Positions 1-14,322 of a stretch of 64,000 bases of DNA are shown here, piece by piece (positions within the stretch are counted from its first letter, which is position 1; every line of letters begins with the position of its first letter). Source of the DNA: Whitmania pigra (taxonomy: Eukaryota > Annelida > Clitellata > Hirudinida > Haemopidae); the NCBI GenBank assembly GCA_021613335.1, contig JAJTWR010000266.1:1963501-2027500 (forward strand). Reading direction: 5' to 3'. The position numbers were made by a program, and so were the translations under genes. The notes beneath the pieces were generated by a model. That model was given only the letters and a program-made list of their open reading frames with translations, was not told where the DNA came from and made no database searches.

Positions 1-91
1 AAAAAAAAAATTTCTCAGACATCACAATGTTTATACGCAATGTAAATGTGTTCATAAGATTTAATAATGTTCTGGAAATGAAAACTTAAAC

Positions 92-3000
92 TGACAGCTT
101 TCTGCCCTATCAGTCCTTCAAAAGCTTCCTTCTCTCTCCTGAGTACTGTCAGGTATCCCTGCTCTTCGGTGGAGCCAGTATAGGTGAGGAAGTACACCCT
201 TTTCAGAGTGCAATCATCTTGCTTTGTGGCTCTGTACACCTGATGAGGAGAAAATGAAGGACAAATGCAGTTTCTTGTAAATTAAATTTGAAAAATGCAT
301 TTTTAAATTATATTTTATCGTTCGAACCTCAATTTTCCGAACTGCATTGACGTCTGCATTGTAGAGAATTATAGCTTGCGGCTGCAGTTCCTCAAGTTTT
401 CTGTTAACGTCGTTTGGATCCTCCCGGTCTCTGATTGGATGAATGGTGACCTGCAGTGATGACATCATCGTCATCGTGCTCCCCTCGTCCCATGCGTCCA
501 ACATTGCGTCGGTCGGGTTTTCATCAAATGTTGATTTTTTCTTCACAAACTTTCTCCTTTTCTCAAAAGGTTCATTGTTCTGAGCAAATAAATTTCTTGA
601 GTTAATGAAGAGCACAAAACAGCTTATTTTAACATCTTCTATCAACTTGATATAATAATAAACTATAAATTATGTAACAAATTAGATGATGAAAATGCAT
701 CAAATAAATTCCCCTCCACCTACCATCACTTCTTGGTTCTTTTTCAGAGACCTGTAATTGTCCCCCAACTTTGAAGCAAATTCCTGAGGATTTTTGAGAA
801 ACTAGAAAAAAGAAATAAATAAAATAAATCAATCAATCAAACAGTGTTTTGGTGCAAGTGATATTTTCATCATTAATGTTGCATTAAATATGAACAAAAC
901 GCTTGCTATAATTTGAAGGACAACAATGAAAACTACAACTTCTAGTCGAACCTGATAAATCTGCTTGCACAACTTTTCATCGAGGGCGAGAACCAAAACA
1001 TTGACCTTTGACCTATCAGAAGAGGTTGAAGGTGACCCTTTTGACCTGAGAATGAAGTCATCAGCCTGCTCATCGACCTCTTCCAGTACCTCCCTCAGTG
1101 CAATCCACTTTGGACTCAACTCCACGTCCAAGCTTGAAGCAGAGGCTGGCATGTTCTTTCCAATGCCAATCCTTTCTCTTGAATGCTGGCAGATGATATG
1201 AGAGACAAAATCGAGGTTAGAAATGTAAAGGCACCAACAATACTAATATTAACAACAACAACAATACAACTATTAATAATAATAATAATATTAATAATAA
1301 TAATTATAATTAAATAATGTGCATGCCCAACAAGTGTGAAGTATTTCCCTTTGAAAATTCTATTGAAAATATTCTCGACTTTAAGTGTCACTACTTTCTA
1401 CTTCTGACAAATGTGGGACATAAATAAATAAATAATTAAAATACAGAAAATTAGTATAATAGATAATGAAAATAATTATAATATTAATAACAACCAGGAA
1501 AAGTCGGTCTGCTGAATCAGTGAAGAGCCATCCCACATTAGAGTTGAAATTCTTGACATTATTCCTGCAGTAAGCAAATAATAAGATACAATATTAACAA
1601 TGACAACAATATAACAACAGTTATAATAATAATAATGATGATACAAACAATAATAATAATCATGGTAATTATGAAAGCATTGACATAGTAAACATTAAAG
1701 CTCTTAAAATATTATTAACCTCAGCATGTCAACTTGATTGCAGAAGCTTACTGAATCATAATGGACAAGATCCCTGCAAGAGACGGGAAAATAACGAATT
1801 AAGAATTTAAGGATTAGGAATAAAATTTAAAATTAATCAATTATAATAACAATTATCATTATTATTATTATTATTACAGTAGTAATTACTTTGTGTTTAG
1901 CTTTATCATTACAACCACTTGTTAAGTAATAATAATAATGTAATACTACTCGAGTAGGTTCCTTAGAAGTCTCAAATCAGAAACAATCTGTCTGGTCTTC
2001 TGATTGAGTTGATGCCAAATTGGGTCCAACTGAAGTCTCAGGATTTTGTCAAAGCTCTTTGTCAAAGCAAATTCCAAGCTCAATTCTTCTACGTCCAGCT
2101 GATAAATGAATTTTATCAATTAAAGTCTAAATAAGAAAATATGCCAATAAAAACAAAGTACTTGGAAAAATCAAATTCAATAAAAACATCATTTTAACTG
2201 ATGCAGTGCAAATTTGACCCGTAAAATGAGATTACATACTACCATATTAATCTTACATTAATTACCAATAACAAATATTAATAAATGTGTAAAATGATAA
2301 GATCTATAATAAGGTAATAAGAAATACTAAATATTGATACGGTAAACATCAACAATGATAAAATATTGTAAGGGGAAGGTGATCCAAAAGACGTCACTAA
2401 CGATGGCATGAGATATTATTCTACCACATTAATATTACATTAATTACCAATAATAAATATTAATAAATGTGTAACGTTGGATGTCACTAACAATGGCATG
2501 GCACCTTTTGATTTCCTTGAGGCAGCCATCGATGAGGTCCAACAGACACGACTGACAATCCGTCATCAACTCTGTCATGTGGACGTGAAGCTCCACCACA
2601 TCTATCTAAACAAATCGTCATCATCACTGCTATTTTCATCATCGTCATCATCATCATTATCACCATCACTACTATTTTCATCATCATTATCACCATCAGT
2701 AAATGTCATAAACCCACAAAACACAATAACCACCTTGTTCCTCTCAAAGTGCTCGACCACGGACTCGCGAAACCTCGGCCACAGGTGAAGATTGGCCAGG
2801 TACAAACTCTTCATCACTCGTTCAATCTGGCAGAATCCCTTCGAAAAAGCTGGTGCATTTTCAGAGAAAGCTTTTATGAAACCGGTCTAAAAATTGGATA
2901 TTTGAAATTTTAGACAAATAAATTTAATTCAAAATCAATGAAAGTTTATTTATTTTGTAATAAATTACTTTATTATGAGTAAAATAATATTATTATGTTT

Positions 3001-4455
3001 TAATAAATTTCCCCATTTGACATCTTTTTACTGAAAACATAAATTGCTGAACTAAAGTTGAGTGCAATTTAATTTGGCTCTCTCAATCAAATCCATCTGC
3101 AACATCCACCTATTCACCAACCTTGTTCTTCTGTCTGTACAATCTGAGAATGAAGGCCTCTTGACAAGATTCAATGACCCTGAAATACCCAAACATCAAA
3201 CATAGGATTTGCATTAAAAAAATGAATGACTGAATCAATTATATATAATTGGTTTATTACTTCTGTTGCTTTGGTGCTTATTTACAGTCGTTTTGAAATA
3301 ATTAAAATGAGTTTCAATTGAAACACAAAATAATCAAAACCATAGAAATTAATGCTGCCATAACTCATGATGATGCTGATCTAGATTCACTAACAAGTTA
3401 TTTATTCCCCTAGAGAGCAAAGGTTACCTGTGAGCTCTGTTGATGATGATACCAGTGACGTGACCAATAGGAACCCTCCCGACCAGCATGTCGACCACTA
3501 AGATTCGCGTAGTCACAAACAACACTCCACCTTCTAGATACATTCTCTGCCTAAAAAAAAATATTAAACCTAACGAACATCCAACTCATTGCAATTTACA
3601 CACCAATACATCACATGTTTCAATCAAAGAGAAATTATATTTTTTTTTAAATAAAAGCATAATATAAGCACCTCTCAGATATTCCCACATCAGCATTGAT
3701 GCTTCGAGGGAGGAATGAAACTTCAGACTTTTGTAAAACTTCCTTGAAATACTCCTTCATCAAAAATTTTAATGTAAATCAAGCCATGAGAATTTTCAGA
3801 TATTGCAGAGTTCAATTCCAGCCTAATAAATTTTAATTTTTCATTTAAGCAAAATATTAAAGTAAAACATGTCACTAAAGAAAGTATGAATGAAGTAAAC
3901 AAAATTACAAAAACTATGAAATGAAAAAAATTTTTCAATTGATGAAAAGTAAAACAATCCACAAATAGAATGCAATGTCAAATTATTACTTCTTCTTGTG
4001 GAATAACATTGAGTACAAGAACCAGGTTTGTGGGTTCACAGTAAAGTTTAATGAAAGAAAGAAGAATTCTCTCAATTCCAAGCCCTCTAATTGACAAAAA
4101 AATCTTTTAAGTCACTCAATTCATCATTAAATAAATAGCTTTAATTTACAATTTAAGAAAAAATTTATTATTTCAGCGCTAAATAAAGTTTGACTTTGAA
4201 AGTTAGCTAGAATTAAGGTAAAATAAATGCGTTGAGCGTGAATCTTTGCATCTACTCCAGAAACTGCGGTTATGTAATCAGTTATTAAAAAGCTCAACTT
4301 ATGAAATAACAACGCTTAAACCAGGCTTACTGCTTTAAGATGTAAAACAACTAATCTAAAGCACTGACAAAAATTCCTTACTTCGCCATAACCAACAGCC
4401 CATCGTTGCTAAACGAGTCAAAAAATATTTCTTGCTCGTAGTCCATTAAATCCAT
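92..4455 (-). CDS. ERCC4: XPF / ERCC4 DNA repair endonuclease catalytic subunit, 5' part (partial)
   Basis: With ERCC1, XPF cuts 5' of lesions in nucleotide excision repair and interstrand-crosslink repair; it acts in the nucleus. Exons: 4455-4382, 4086-3990, 3754-3672, 3550-3428, 3179-3122, 2886-2734, 2605-2492, 2098-1950, 1773-1720, 1564-1495, 1185-952, 801-724, 579-328, 239-92, about 562 residues in one continuous frame. Seen: the N-terminal helicase-like fold with family motifs such as [52 protein letters not shown] and LDPIWHQL, then [11 protein letters not shown] and, in the last exon, [18 protein letters not shown] second ATG lies at 4446. The ERKxxxD nuclease core and HhH2 domain lie left of base 1. 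The last donor is ambiguous: GTTTAAGT after base 92 or GTCAGT after base 96. Identity is secure; the gene is truncated only by the window. Confidence 0.93.
2238..2505. repeat. Degenerate ~90-bp duplication in ERCC4 intron 7, including a copied donor
   Basis: A block of about 50 bp at 2240-2293 (ATTACCAATAACAAATATTA core) recurs nearly unchanged at 2421-2475, about 184 bp away. A shorter block, GTCACTAACRATGGCATG, occurs at 2393-2410 and again at 2483-2500, 90 bp apart. The second copy of the short block is the real exon-7 end and donor (minus strand); the first is a decoy copy inside the intron. The roughly 90/180 spacing suggests an old local tandem duplication. Confidence 0.6.
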
Positions 4456-6319
4456 CTTTTAATTGTTTATTAAAACACACCGCCGTGAATTCAACTCGGA
4501 TTGCCAAAGTTAACTTAGATAATAAAAACCTATACTAAAACTGCAGATAACATCACTATTTAAAATATAAATCACTGAAAATTATTTTGAGCGATAATTT
4601 AAATGGTTTTTAATACAGATTTAATATGAAAATTTATGAAAATAACACTAATACAAAACGGGTTGCATTTGTTTTCAAAAGGCGGTGACGTAAAGCTTTG
4701 TTTATCTTTCTCCAAAATTAAAAAAATCTGTATCCCCAAAGCAGCCAATAATGTTTCTAGTTCTCAAAAGATTTATTGTGCGAAGCTCTCTCATGTCATT
4801 AAATATTTCAAATTCCTATAGATAAAATATAATAGTTTGAAATAATTTCCGAAATGGAACTACTTTTATGATAAAATGGAATCACTCAACCACAGGAACT
4901 TTTCCAAGAGAAAGCGTTTGGAAGAAAATAGTTCGTTATAGTAATCCATCTCCGGTATCATTACAGTGATAAGTCTATAAGTACCAAAATAAAAATAATT
5001 GCAAGAGTTAAAATTCATCATTTAAGTATTTTGTTAAATCTAAGCAACATTAGTCTCAAATGTTCACATGACGTCACCAAATAGATTTTCGTAACCTAGG
5101 ATTTTACATAAAAACTAGCCTCAAATGGTCCAACGGTTTTAGTTTAGTGTTTGTTCTGCATGGACTCAAGTGGAGACTGTGTTATAAAATTCTTATTCGT
5201 AGAAATTCTTTATTTCAAAGTAATTTTTAGTGTTAAGATTAACATGCTTAATTTTTTCTTAAAAATCAAATGGCAATCATTTGCAAAATCAATTAATAAA
5301 CTATTTAAAATCACAGATTCGCTGGACTACTATAAAAATATTACTTATATATAGGAAATGTTTTTAAATAGGTTGAAATGAATTAGTAGTTGAATTAGAA
5401 TTTTGGGAACGGTTATTGATCAAATCTACAATGGATACTTTCGCATTCAACCCTCCATTGGATAATTACCAAACAACTTACCATGGTTATCTAAAACGTG
5501 TCATTTCTCTTAGATTTGCCGTAAAGGTAGAGGTAACGTAATGACGAGAAAATTTGATTTTTCTCCTTTTGAATGGCTGTGAAGACACATTTACTCGGTG
5601 TGCGTGGTTCTCAAGTGCGCCTTGACCTGACCCAACTGATCCATCACTGGTAAAACCTATACGTCCTCTGATTCCCCGTGCAGCGTCACCGATGGATAAA
5701 GGACGTGTCGACCTGGACACACGCACTAACTTAGTATTTATTTTGGGTAATAAGAACCAAATTTTCCTGGTCACGATTTTGGGATTTATGTTGCTATAGG
5801 AGAATTCATAAGTTTTCAATTTCAATAATGGTAGTTGATCTACTTTAGAGTTTGACTTGCATACCATTTGCTAATTACTGGACTCTATTACAATACAAAT
5901 TATGTTTACTTTCCATTGAGCATGTTCAAGGGCAAGGTGGAGTCATTGGCATATGATGTTCAACAGGTCCAAAACTATTTGCTATAGAAACAAGATCAAA
6001 AATCAAATGAAAAGGAGAGAAACAAACTCTTATCCAAACTTGACTAAGGAATGGTATTCTAACAATTTGGAAACTCAGACTTTCTAAAGCGAAGTGCCAC
6101 TGGATATTTAATTATAGATTAGGACTTGTTCAGATTGATAAACAAATGTCATTGTTACTCTTATGTTATTTCAACCACTGGTGGTTTGGAAAGTAATTAA
6201 CACCTGGCAATAAATATTCTACACTATTCTATTCTTGCAAATTCATAAAATGACTTGAATTTGTCTGTCATATCTAATAAAATTTTAAGACCAAATCAGA
6301 AACAAAATTATTCCAGTCA
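4456..6319. other. ERCC4-COMMD9 spacer
   Basis: This is the upstream flank of ERCC4 and the 3' flank of COMMD9, both on the minus strand. It is AT-rich with no recognisable domain. It holds one 126-codon minus-strand ORF, listed separately. On the plus strand a short ATG frame at 5431 reads MDTFAFNPPLDNYQTTYHGY and then meets a possible GTAAAG donor, but I could not find a continuing exon. Confidence 0.5.
5487..5867 (-). CDS. Unrecognised 126-residue ORF, doubtful gene
   Basis: A single uninterrupted minus-strand frame starting MVCKSNSKVDQ and ending FTANLREMTRFR, just downstream of COMMD9 and upstream of ERCC4. It is basic, with a Gly/Ser/Arg-rich centre (RGIRGRIGFTSDG) and a KRRK stretch. 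No signal peptide or membrane segment is evident and I recognise no family. Its base composition is less AT-rich than the flanking spacer, which is the main reason to list it. It could be a lineage-specific small gene, one exon of a larger gene, or a chance ORF. Confidence 0.25.
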   Translation of the reverse strand: MVCKSNSKVDQLPLLKLKTYEFSYSNINPKIVTRKIWFLLPKINTKLVRVSRSTRPLSIGDAARGIRGRIGFTSDGSVGSGQGALENHAHRVNVSSQPFKRRKIKFSRHYVTSTFTANLREMTRFR

Positions 6320-7517
6320 TTATTCAGATTTTGAGGCCAATGATGTCAGTTGATCCTTTATCTTTGTAAGTTCCCTGACCAAAGTATCAAGGTTATCTCT
6401 TGTCATTTCCACTTTGACATTCTTCAAGGCACCATCACTCTCAGAATCTGCATGTGATGCTGCATCTTGTATCTGTTAGATTAATAAAATATGGTTCTTG
6501 AAACTACATACTACAATGGTGCACACAAGCTGGTTTACATTACTTCACATTTAAAGAATCAACTAATATAAACCATAAATCAGTAAAGAAGCTTAATCTC
6601 AAGTAACAAGCATTTATTTGGCCAAATATCAAATAGTACAATCTGTTTGTGGTTGATCACCTGTAGCTGTAATAGGCAGGTGGGTGTGGATAGTTGTGCC
6701 TGACTATTAGAGGAGGCAACCACATCAACTCTCCAATCAAAATCAGCTAATCTTGGAGCAAAAACTGAAACAAACAGATAATTTGATGCCAATTTTCAGC
6801 CAGTGGCAAATTTAAGCAAAACATTCGAGTAAACCTGAATGACTGAGTAACTTTTCCTTCCACGACCGAACATTTTTCACAATGAGATTTGTCAAAAATT
6901 TTTTTAAATTGTTTTGAAAATCACCTGGAAATACAAATTGAAGATGATGATAGCCATCCAGGTTTGTGGATGCAAGTATTATTATTGAATTTAAGTAATA
7001 CATTAAAACAAATTCTTTGAGGCATAAGTTAGAAATACCTACTAGGAAAAAGTTTTTCAACTTCAGTGTTTTCTTGCAAGCCCTCAAGAACTGCTTGCTT
7101 TTCAAGGCATTGCAGTGACAGCAGAATCTGCATTTGATAAGTGTGGTGTGATATTACAGATTGACTGTAAATAACTTTGAATAACTCTTAAACGTACGTT
7201 TGTCGAAACATCCTCTTCAGTTGTTAGTGTTTTGCAGGTCAGACTCACAAGATTTGTATCGTCTTGCGATGAACTTTTTTTAAAGTTGAAGGCATCAATG
7301 CAAACCTTTGCCAGGGATTCTTTATCAGATGCCTATCGCAGTTTCAACCATTTAAGCAGATATGATAAAAAGCATAATATTGAAATTTCACATTTGTTTG
7401 TAAAGGGGGCGGATCTGATTATTTGATCTGTATAATAAGTTGGTAATTTAAAATATCAGTACCAGGTGCCAGGCTTACATTTAACAAGAGCTTAAGAATC
7501 TCAAAATCCATTGCCAT
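6320..7517 (-). CDS. COMMD9: COMM domain-containing protein 9
   Basis: COMMD9 is a subunit of the Commander (CCC) complex, which works with WASH and retriever in endosomal recycling of membrane cargo. Exons: 7517-7479, 7332-7198, 7127-7043, 6924-6835, 6764-6661, 6472-6320; 201 residues, close to the usual size of about 198. Start: ATG 7517 opens MAMDFEILKLLLN before a GTAAGC donor. Residues about 15-120 form the helical HN domain. The COMM domain begins near PRLADFDWRVDV and continues through TPTCLLQLQIQD, ending VRELTKIKDQLTSLASKSE and TAA. The PRLxDxDWRVD and PTCLLQ motifs match COMMD9 better than other COMMDs. All six exons join in phase. The gene lies head to head with the adenylyl cyclase-like gene, about 1.3 kb apart. 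Confidence 0.93.
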
Positions 7518-8791
7518 TTCCAAATAAGAACTCCAAGTTATTATATTACTCTCCGCCGAAAACCCGTCTGTGTTATCTGAACACTCATGTAAACATTGGA
7601 GTAAACGACAGAATGTCTCACGAACAATAAGCTATTTTAATAAAAAATATTTGTTTAATAATTACAAAATATTTTTAACTATAAACTTCAACCATTGAAT
7701 AATTTACTGCAATACCTTAATGGACTACAATAAATAGTCTTTCTCAAACCTTTCTTGGGAATTATTACTCTTCACCACTTCTTTTTTTCGTGAACATATC
7801 AAGAAAGGCAATGTGACTGATCAATATAAATAATCATTCGCAATAATAAAAAGAAAAGATGCGTTTAAACTTGCCAACTAAGTGCATAAGAAGTGAAAGA
7901 GTTCGGAATACACCCAGTATTCAGTCAGTTAAATTATGGACATTTTATAAATGTAAAATTTGATACAATAGAGTGATATGTATTCTTATTTAAGTGTTGA
8001 ACTAAGTTCATTTAAAACGATTACTTTTGCTTTAGTTCCTTATTTTCATTGAATGCTCCTTACTTCTAAAGTATATTCAATAATCCACCTTATTAGGACA
8101 CACGATAAAAGTTTAAATGTGTAAGAGCTGTTGGCAGAGCATTTGGTCGAGTCGACTTCAATATCATGTTGCGTGGGGATGTGTTTTCATTCCAGGTGGA
8201 ACTGAACTGCTCCCTAGTAGCGTGAGAGATCATTCACAAGCAGGACTTTCACCCGCGGTTAAGGCTATGGAATGAAGTATCAAAATAAACTCTTCAAATC
8301 CATTGATTTTTTCATTATCAGCAAGGAGGCGATCGATTTGCAATCAAAAACAGCGACGGCCTAGTTTGAGGAAAAGGCAAAGTTTAAATCTGATGTCATA
8401 AGAAAGATGCTTAGTCTAAATAAATTGGTTTTGGAATTCGAACGCGATCTCAATTCAAATTGTCGCTCGAGGCTTGTGTGCCTGTAAATTTAAAGCACCC
8501 GCACGAGTTCTCGATCATCATTTTTGCGGGATAATACGTTTCGTGGCATCGCTTGAGAGACTGAATAAATACTGGGAAAATAAAAGTTTTCTGCTGTGGT
8601 CGCACAGTGGAGAAAAAGCTTTGAAATGCCTCTTCCTTCGTCGTAGATAGATGTCTGCATTTTAACAGCGGAAATATGATTGAAGATATGCCGGTATTCA
8701 TTTCAATTGCTGGATATATTATGCCGAGATGTTATGAAGTGATTGACTGCCTATTTATCATAAACAAACAGTTGCATCGAGTGCGTCGAAC
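7518..8791. other. Divergent spacer between COMMD9 and adenylyl cyclase-like gene
   Basis: This interval should hold the promoters and 5' UTRs of two divergently transcribed genes. I saw no clear TATA element or repeat. The minus-strand frame at 8450-8701 looks like chance. Confidence 0.5.
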
Positions 8792-9873
8792 ATGACCGAC
8801 ACACTTTATCACGAGAGACAATTCTCCACAGATTATCTGTTTTCCCTCAACTATTATTACAATCAGAGGTCGTCGCGTCTTCCAGGTCAGCAGAATTACA
8901 TGGAGGACTTTACACCTCTTGCCCAGAGATGTTCCCAGAAGCTGGAAAAGAAAATGTTTTGGGGACGCAAGGTTAACATCTGGCGGAGGTTCATATTTCC
9001 TCATGAGTTTCTATCGAAAGACTTGGAGAAATTGTTTCAAATGTATGCTTATCCATTCTGTTTCGATGGACTGAGGTGTCTTTTGATTCTTATGATTGCC
9101 CTTACGGTAAGACATTGCATCGTTTTATCCATTTAAGTCTCTAACATTTTGGTACTTGCAAATCAGGTCTCACTGTCCATCGTCAATTTTGTCTTCGTGT
9201 CTCGACTGTCGTTAGAAAACATTGCTAATTCCTCGCTCTGCCTGTCCTTCGTGGTGATTCTCATCTGCCTCCACACGAGATTCATGACTCAAAGGCTCGT
9301 GCCCGTCGTCACGATCCTGATAGTCATGCTCTGTCTGGTCTTCTGTGCCGTCTCGTTTGCCGTCGACGAGCAGACCCTCAGTCCGGGATTCGACCACAAA
9401 ATCAACCCGAGGAGGATCATGTCAGGAGGATTCACTTTCTCGAGGGTCGAGGCAGTTTGGAGGCTCTGTTACGTGACGTTCGTTCTCTACGCCTTTGTGC
9501 CGCTCAAGTTTTACCTCCCCGTCGTGTTCGGACTGTTTGTGGCCCTCCTCCACAGTCTGCTCGCTGTCTTCCTGCCGAGTTATCAGCCAAATATGTCCCC
9601 TGTGCTCTCGAAGCAGGTAAAGTCACTAGAGGCAAACTAATTAGCTTATTAACTAATTAGATTGCTTGCTTTATCCCTTGATTGGTTTTGTTATTTAATT
9701 TTGTGATTGTGCTACTCGACAGGTCTTTCACATTTAATTATAATTGGCAGATAAATAATAAATTTCTGAACCTTTTATTTATTTTAATGCCTTGTGGATA
9801 ATTTTAATTCGAGATCATTACTATCAGTTTTTGAGACCAAGTCATTTTTTTGTTAACTGTGTTATTTAACTAC

Positions 9874-9910
<37 letters not shown>

Positions 9911-11653
9911 GTTATTATTATTATTTATCCCTCCATCATAAATACAAGGTATAATTTACCACTAAAGAGAAGTCTGTTGGCTTTATTTATGTTTTCTCCA
10001 GAGACTTATCAGATTATATGCTGATCTGCAGAGGAGATTAAAAATACCTTTTATGTTATGCTTCTGGAAAATCGAAAATTGTTTGGTGTGATTCACAGAA
10101 ACTCAAACCAATGCGCTTATCTCTCATGTCTGATGAGTGAATTAGTTCTTGATGACTTTGCATATGCATTATTATTGGTTCCATCGATATATCTCAAGCA
10201 TCTCAGCAAAAAATGGGTTCTATAATTTTATAAATGATGATGCTACTAGCACCTCAGGCTAAGAAATTTCCTATGGAAAATGTTTACATCCCTCGTTGCA
10301 ATGTAATATCTGACAGCTCTGGTTCTCCTTTCTTTATTTTGGCTCATTTATTTAAAGTATTTATTTACGATAGATTGTAGAATCTATCTTTTTTCCTGTT
10401 CTTTCAAAATGCCTTATCGACTCGCCTGATTAAAATCGAGCGAGAGTCCGATCACTGTTGCTTTTTTATTTGAATTCCCGACCTAAATGAAGTCTCAGCA
10501 CTTGTTTTTTGAAACTCCGTCGTTAATCACAAACTTCTGACGTGTTATGAATTCTGTGAGAATAACGGGCCTCTACAGCTGAAATTATGAGTTCAAAATG
10601 TTATTTTAGTTCATTCAAATTGGTTTTACAACACATTTTGAAGTAGCTTTGACTCAGACAAAGCTCTAGGTGTGAGATATATTATGTTACAACATTTCGG
10701 CGTCCATCCATCCATTCATCCGCGGACACGTAGCTGATAAATTGTCATTAAGCGCTCGTCACTTCTCCATTACACCGTGTAATGTTATTAGTCTTTCTAA
10801 ACATAAGTTACTGCAGAGTTTGAAAGTGCTCTAAAAAGCTTCTGCAAAATAACAGCCCTCTCAAATTTACAGAAAATGAAATTCATTTATTTATAAAACG
10901 TTTTGTAACATATCTTATTGTTTTATTCGGCCTCAGACGATTTCTTTCAAGCTAGTGTGTACTCAGAGTTTATCTTCCGAGTGATTCCAGATAGCAAAAC
11001 AACATGAAGATTTCTACTCTCTGCCTGTTCTTTCATTTATCGTTTGTTCTCTCGGTCGATAATCTTTTCTACAGCTCACTCATTCATTCACTCGTTCAAA
11101 CATTCACTCACTGACTCACTCACAAACTCACACGCTGTTACATTCACGATAGGATAAACTCAGTATTGCTAAATGGCATGATTGCTTAGATCAATTTAAT
11201 AGCTATAGGATAAGACGGTCTTTGTCTATCAGCGCCAGATAAACTTTATCTCGGACTTTCAATTCACTTAAACTGTAAAATTAACAAACATTGCGAGTTG
11301 ATGGACGGTCCATCATTTGTCATATCTTTGTGATGTTTTGTCCTGGTATGCCCTAGTACGTCTGCCTGTCACTCCGCTTGTCCGCCTGTCCAATCCGGGA
11401 CTTTAATTTCTGTCGTAATTCACCACCATGGAGTCTCGATGAACATCACTTTGTAGAACATTTTTCCAGGTCATTGCCAACATGTTTTTGTTCCTAATGG
11501 TGAACATGGTGTGTGCATACTTGTATCGAGCCAGAGAAAAAGAGATGAGATTCTCATTCAACCAAATACGATCCTCAACTGCTCTACAACTCCAGCTTCA
11601 GGATGAGAACGACAAAGCGGTTTGTTTGTTGTTGCTCTCGTCTCCAACGCCAC

Positions 11654-11734
<81 letters not shown>

Positions 11735-13239
11735 AATCTCTGCTATCATTATCATTATCATCATCAACATCATCGCCTTCGTCATCACTCAATCTGGCGC
11801 GCCATACTGTGTGATTTTAGTAAACATTACTGTCATCATAATCCAAATTATTTCCAAAATAACATCTTCTTTGTTATCATCATCATCGTCGAGCCAATCA
11901 CAACGACTACTCTAGTTCACTTATAATTTATAAATCCCAAAGAAAGAAATCGGTCAGGTGATAATTAAATTCTCTGACGATGGCTTCAAAACAAATGTTT
12001 GATCGTGGAGCCTTTTAGTCTCCCGTGTGAACCTCTTAATCGATTAATCCATTTTCCTCTCTTCCATCATTCCAGGACAAGCTGCTCGCCTCCATGATTC
12101 CAGCAAGTATTGCTCTGGAAATGAAGGGCGACCTTCAGACTCCCCATCTGAGGGATTTTTTCCAGAAGGTGTACATGGAAAGGCACGAAAACGTCAGGTA
12201 ATACCAGAAACATTTTTTTGTTATCCTTTTATTTACGGTCTTGTCTCTTTTTTTCTCTCCTACAAACTTTGTGCTCGGTTATGAAATGCATACCTTCAAG
12301 GTCCTGAATAAACCCGGAATAATAGTAATAATTATTAATAATAATAAATAAAACCCAGAAATAATAGTAATAATAATATTGATATAATATAAAATAATAA
12401 CCGGTTAAACCGGTAAATTCTTAAATAATAATAATAATAATAATAACAAGAACAGCATTAATGAATTAATAAATGTAATTCAATGGTGACATCTATAATA
12501 ATATTAATAATCTCTTTCATTAATAATCTCTGACATTTTTAATAATAAAGCCAAACAATCAATAGAAAAGTGATGCCTCCCATTAACCACTAGGACTCCC
12601 GAAATTCATGGCAACACCCGAATGATCGAACGATGGTGGATGATCATAAACCCATCTCATAAAAAGTTATTTGGTGTTTCTAAAACGAACATTAGGTTCA
12701 CAGGTGTGCATAAAATCTCGGATGTGTAATTCAAGAGTTTCCCTTCTTTGGAAATTGGTGGTAGGCAGATGTTGCCTTTGGCGTTTATCACTCCATTTAA
12801 TACTATCCATCTTCCCTTCCTTGCTCCAGTTTATTCATCCTCTTCTTTCCATCCATCCATCTTTTCCTCCTACATTTCTTCTTTCCAGTTTATCATGGAT
12901 AGACCCATTCCTTCTTATCTCTTGTGAAAGTTTTATGCGCCTTTTTCATATCCGGGGCAATGAAATGTCTAGTTTATTTATTGATGCAGGATGTCGGGTG
13001 AAAACAGTTTTTTTTTTTAATTTTAAATTAGTTTATCGTTATCATCATCATTTTATATTATGCTTACTGTTGAACTTGACATTGGAAAAATTTATTTTGT
13101 ATAATTATATGTGTAATTACTCGTACGAATGACTGTGCTATATCTCCTTTGAATGGCATTAATACGACCGTCACTTTTTGAAACCTGGAGATATATTTAA
13201 TTTTTTTTATCATCATCATCATCATCATCATCGTCGTCG

Positions 13240-13285
<46 letters not shown>

Positions 13286-13643
13286 TATTATTATTATTAT
13301 TAGGCTACTTATCATAATTATATATCCATTAAAAGGCCATATATGCGCCATTTATGGTCATAACCAAGGAACAAGGGCCTCATATTTCACTCACCTTAAT
13401 GCTCCAGAAGTTAAATTCGACTAACGAGTTTAAGTCGTCTGCTCCCAGATGTTGATTTCTTTAATAAGATTCCGCGCCACATCAAAGGCGCGACGGTTAA
13501 TTGGCCACTCGTAATCTTAATTTCCATCAAAGTGGAGATTTAAATCTTCGAACGAATGAAGGCCTATGAGCAATACTTTTGATTCTGAATCGCGCCAGAG
13601 GGAGATTTTAACAAGTAATGAAATAATAATAATAATAATAATG

Positions 13644-13681
<38 letters not shown>

Positions 13682-13982
13682 GATGATGATGATAATAATA
13701 ATATATTATATAATATAATAACCGATCAAACCGATAAATGATTAAATATTATTAAGAATAATAACATTAATGAAGTAATAAAAATTATCCATTAGTGATA
13801 TATCTTATAATGTTAGTAGTAAAATTAGTTATTATTATTAATAATTAATGAAATAATTATTATTATACTAAACAACGAAATGTGAAATATTATCGCGGAT
13901 GTGTTACAACGTAAAGATAGTGTTTGGCTAGAGTTAATCTTAGATGATGGATGATGCTCTCTTTATCATAATTATTAATAAA

Positions 13983-14049
<67 letters not shown>

Positions 14050-14281
14050 GTTATTGTTATTGTTATTGTTATTGTTGTTACAGATATTACTTTTAATTGT
14101 TAAGAAATTATTGAATGCTTGGTTTAGCATCCTCTTTGCCGACCTGACTGGTCTGAGCATTCTGACGTCACAATGCAGTGCTTTGGAACTCGTCAGATTC
14201 CTCAATGAGGCTATGGGAAGGTTCGATCAACTGGCTGCTGTGAGTGCTTGATGCTTGTTAAGTGATAAATAATTAAAGAGC

Positions 14282-14322
<41 letters not shown>

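Noticed and set aside
8450..8701. 83-codon minus-strand ORF upstream of the cyclase gene
   Set aside because: It overlaps the likely cyclase 5' UTR and promoter, with no motif and no neighbouring exon.
11558..11926. Poly-Ser, poly-His, poly-Ile and poly-Asp ORFs
   Set aside because: These are frames of the (ATC)n microsatellite in cyclase intron 3.
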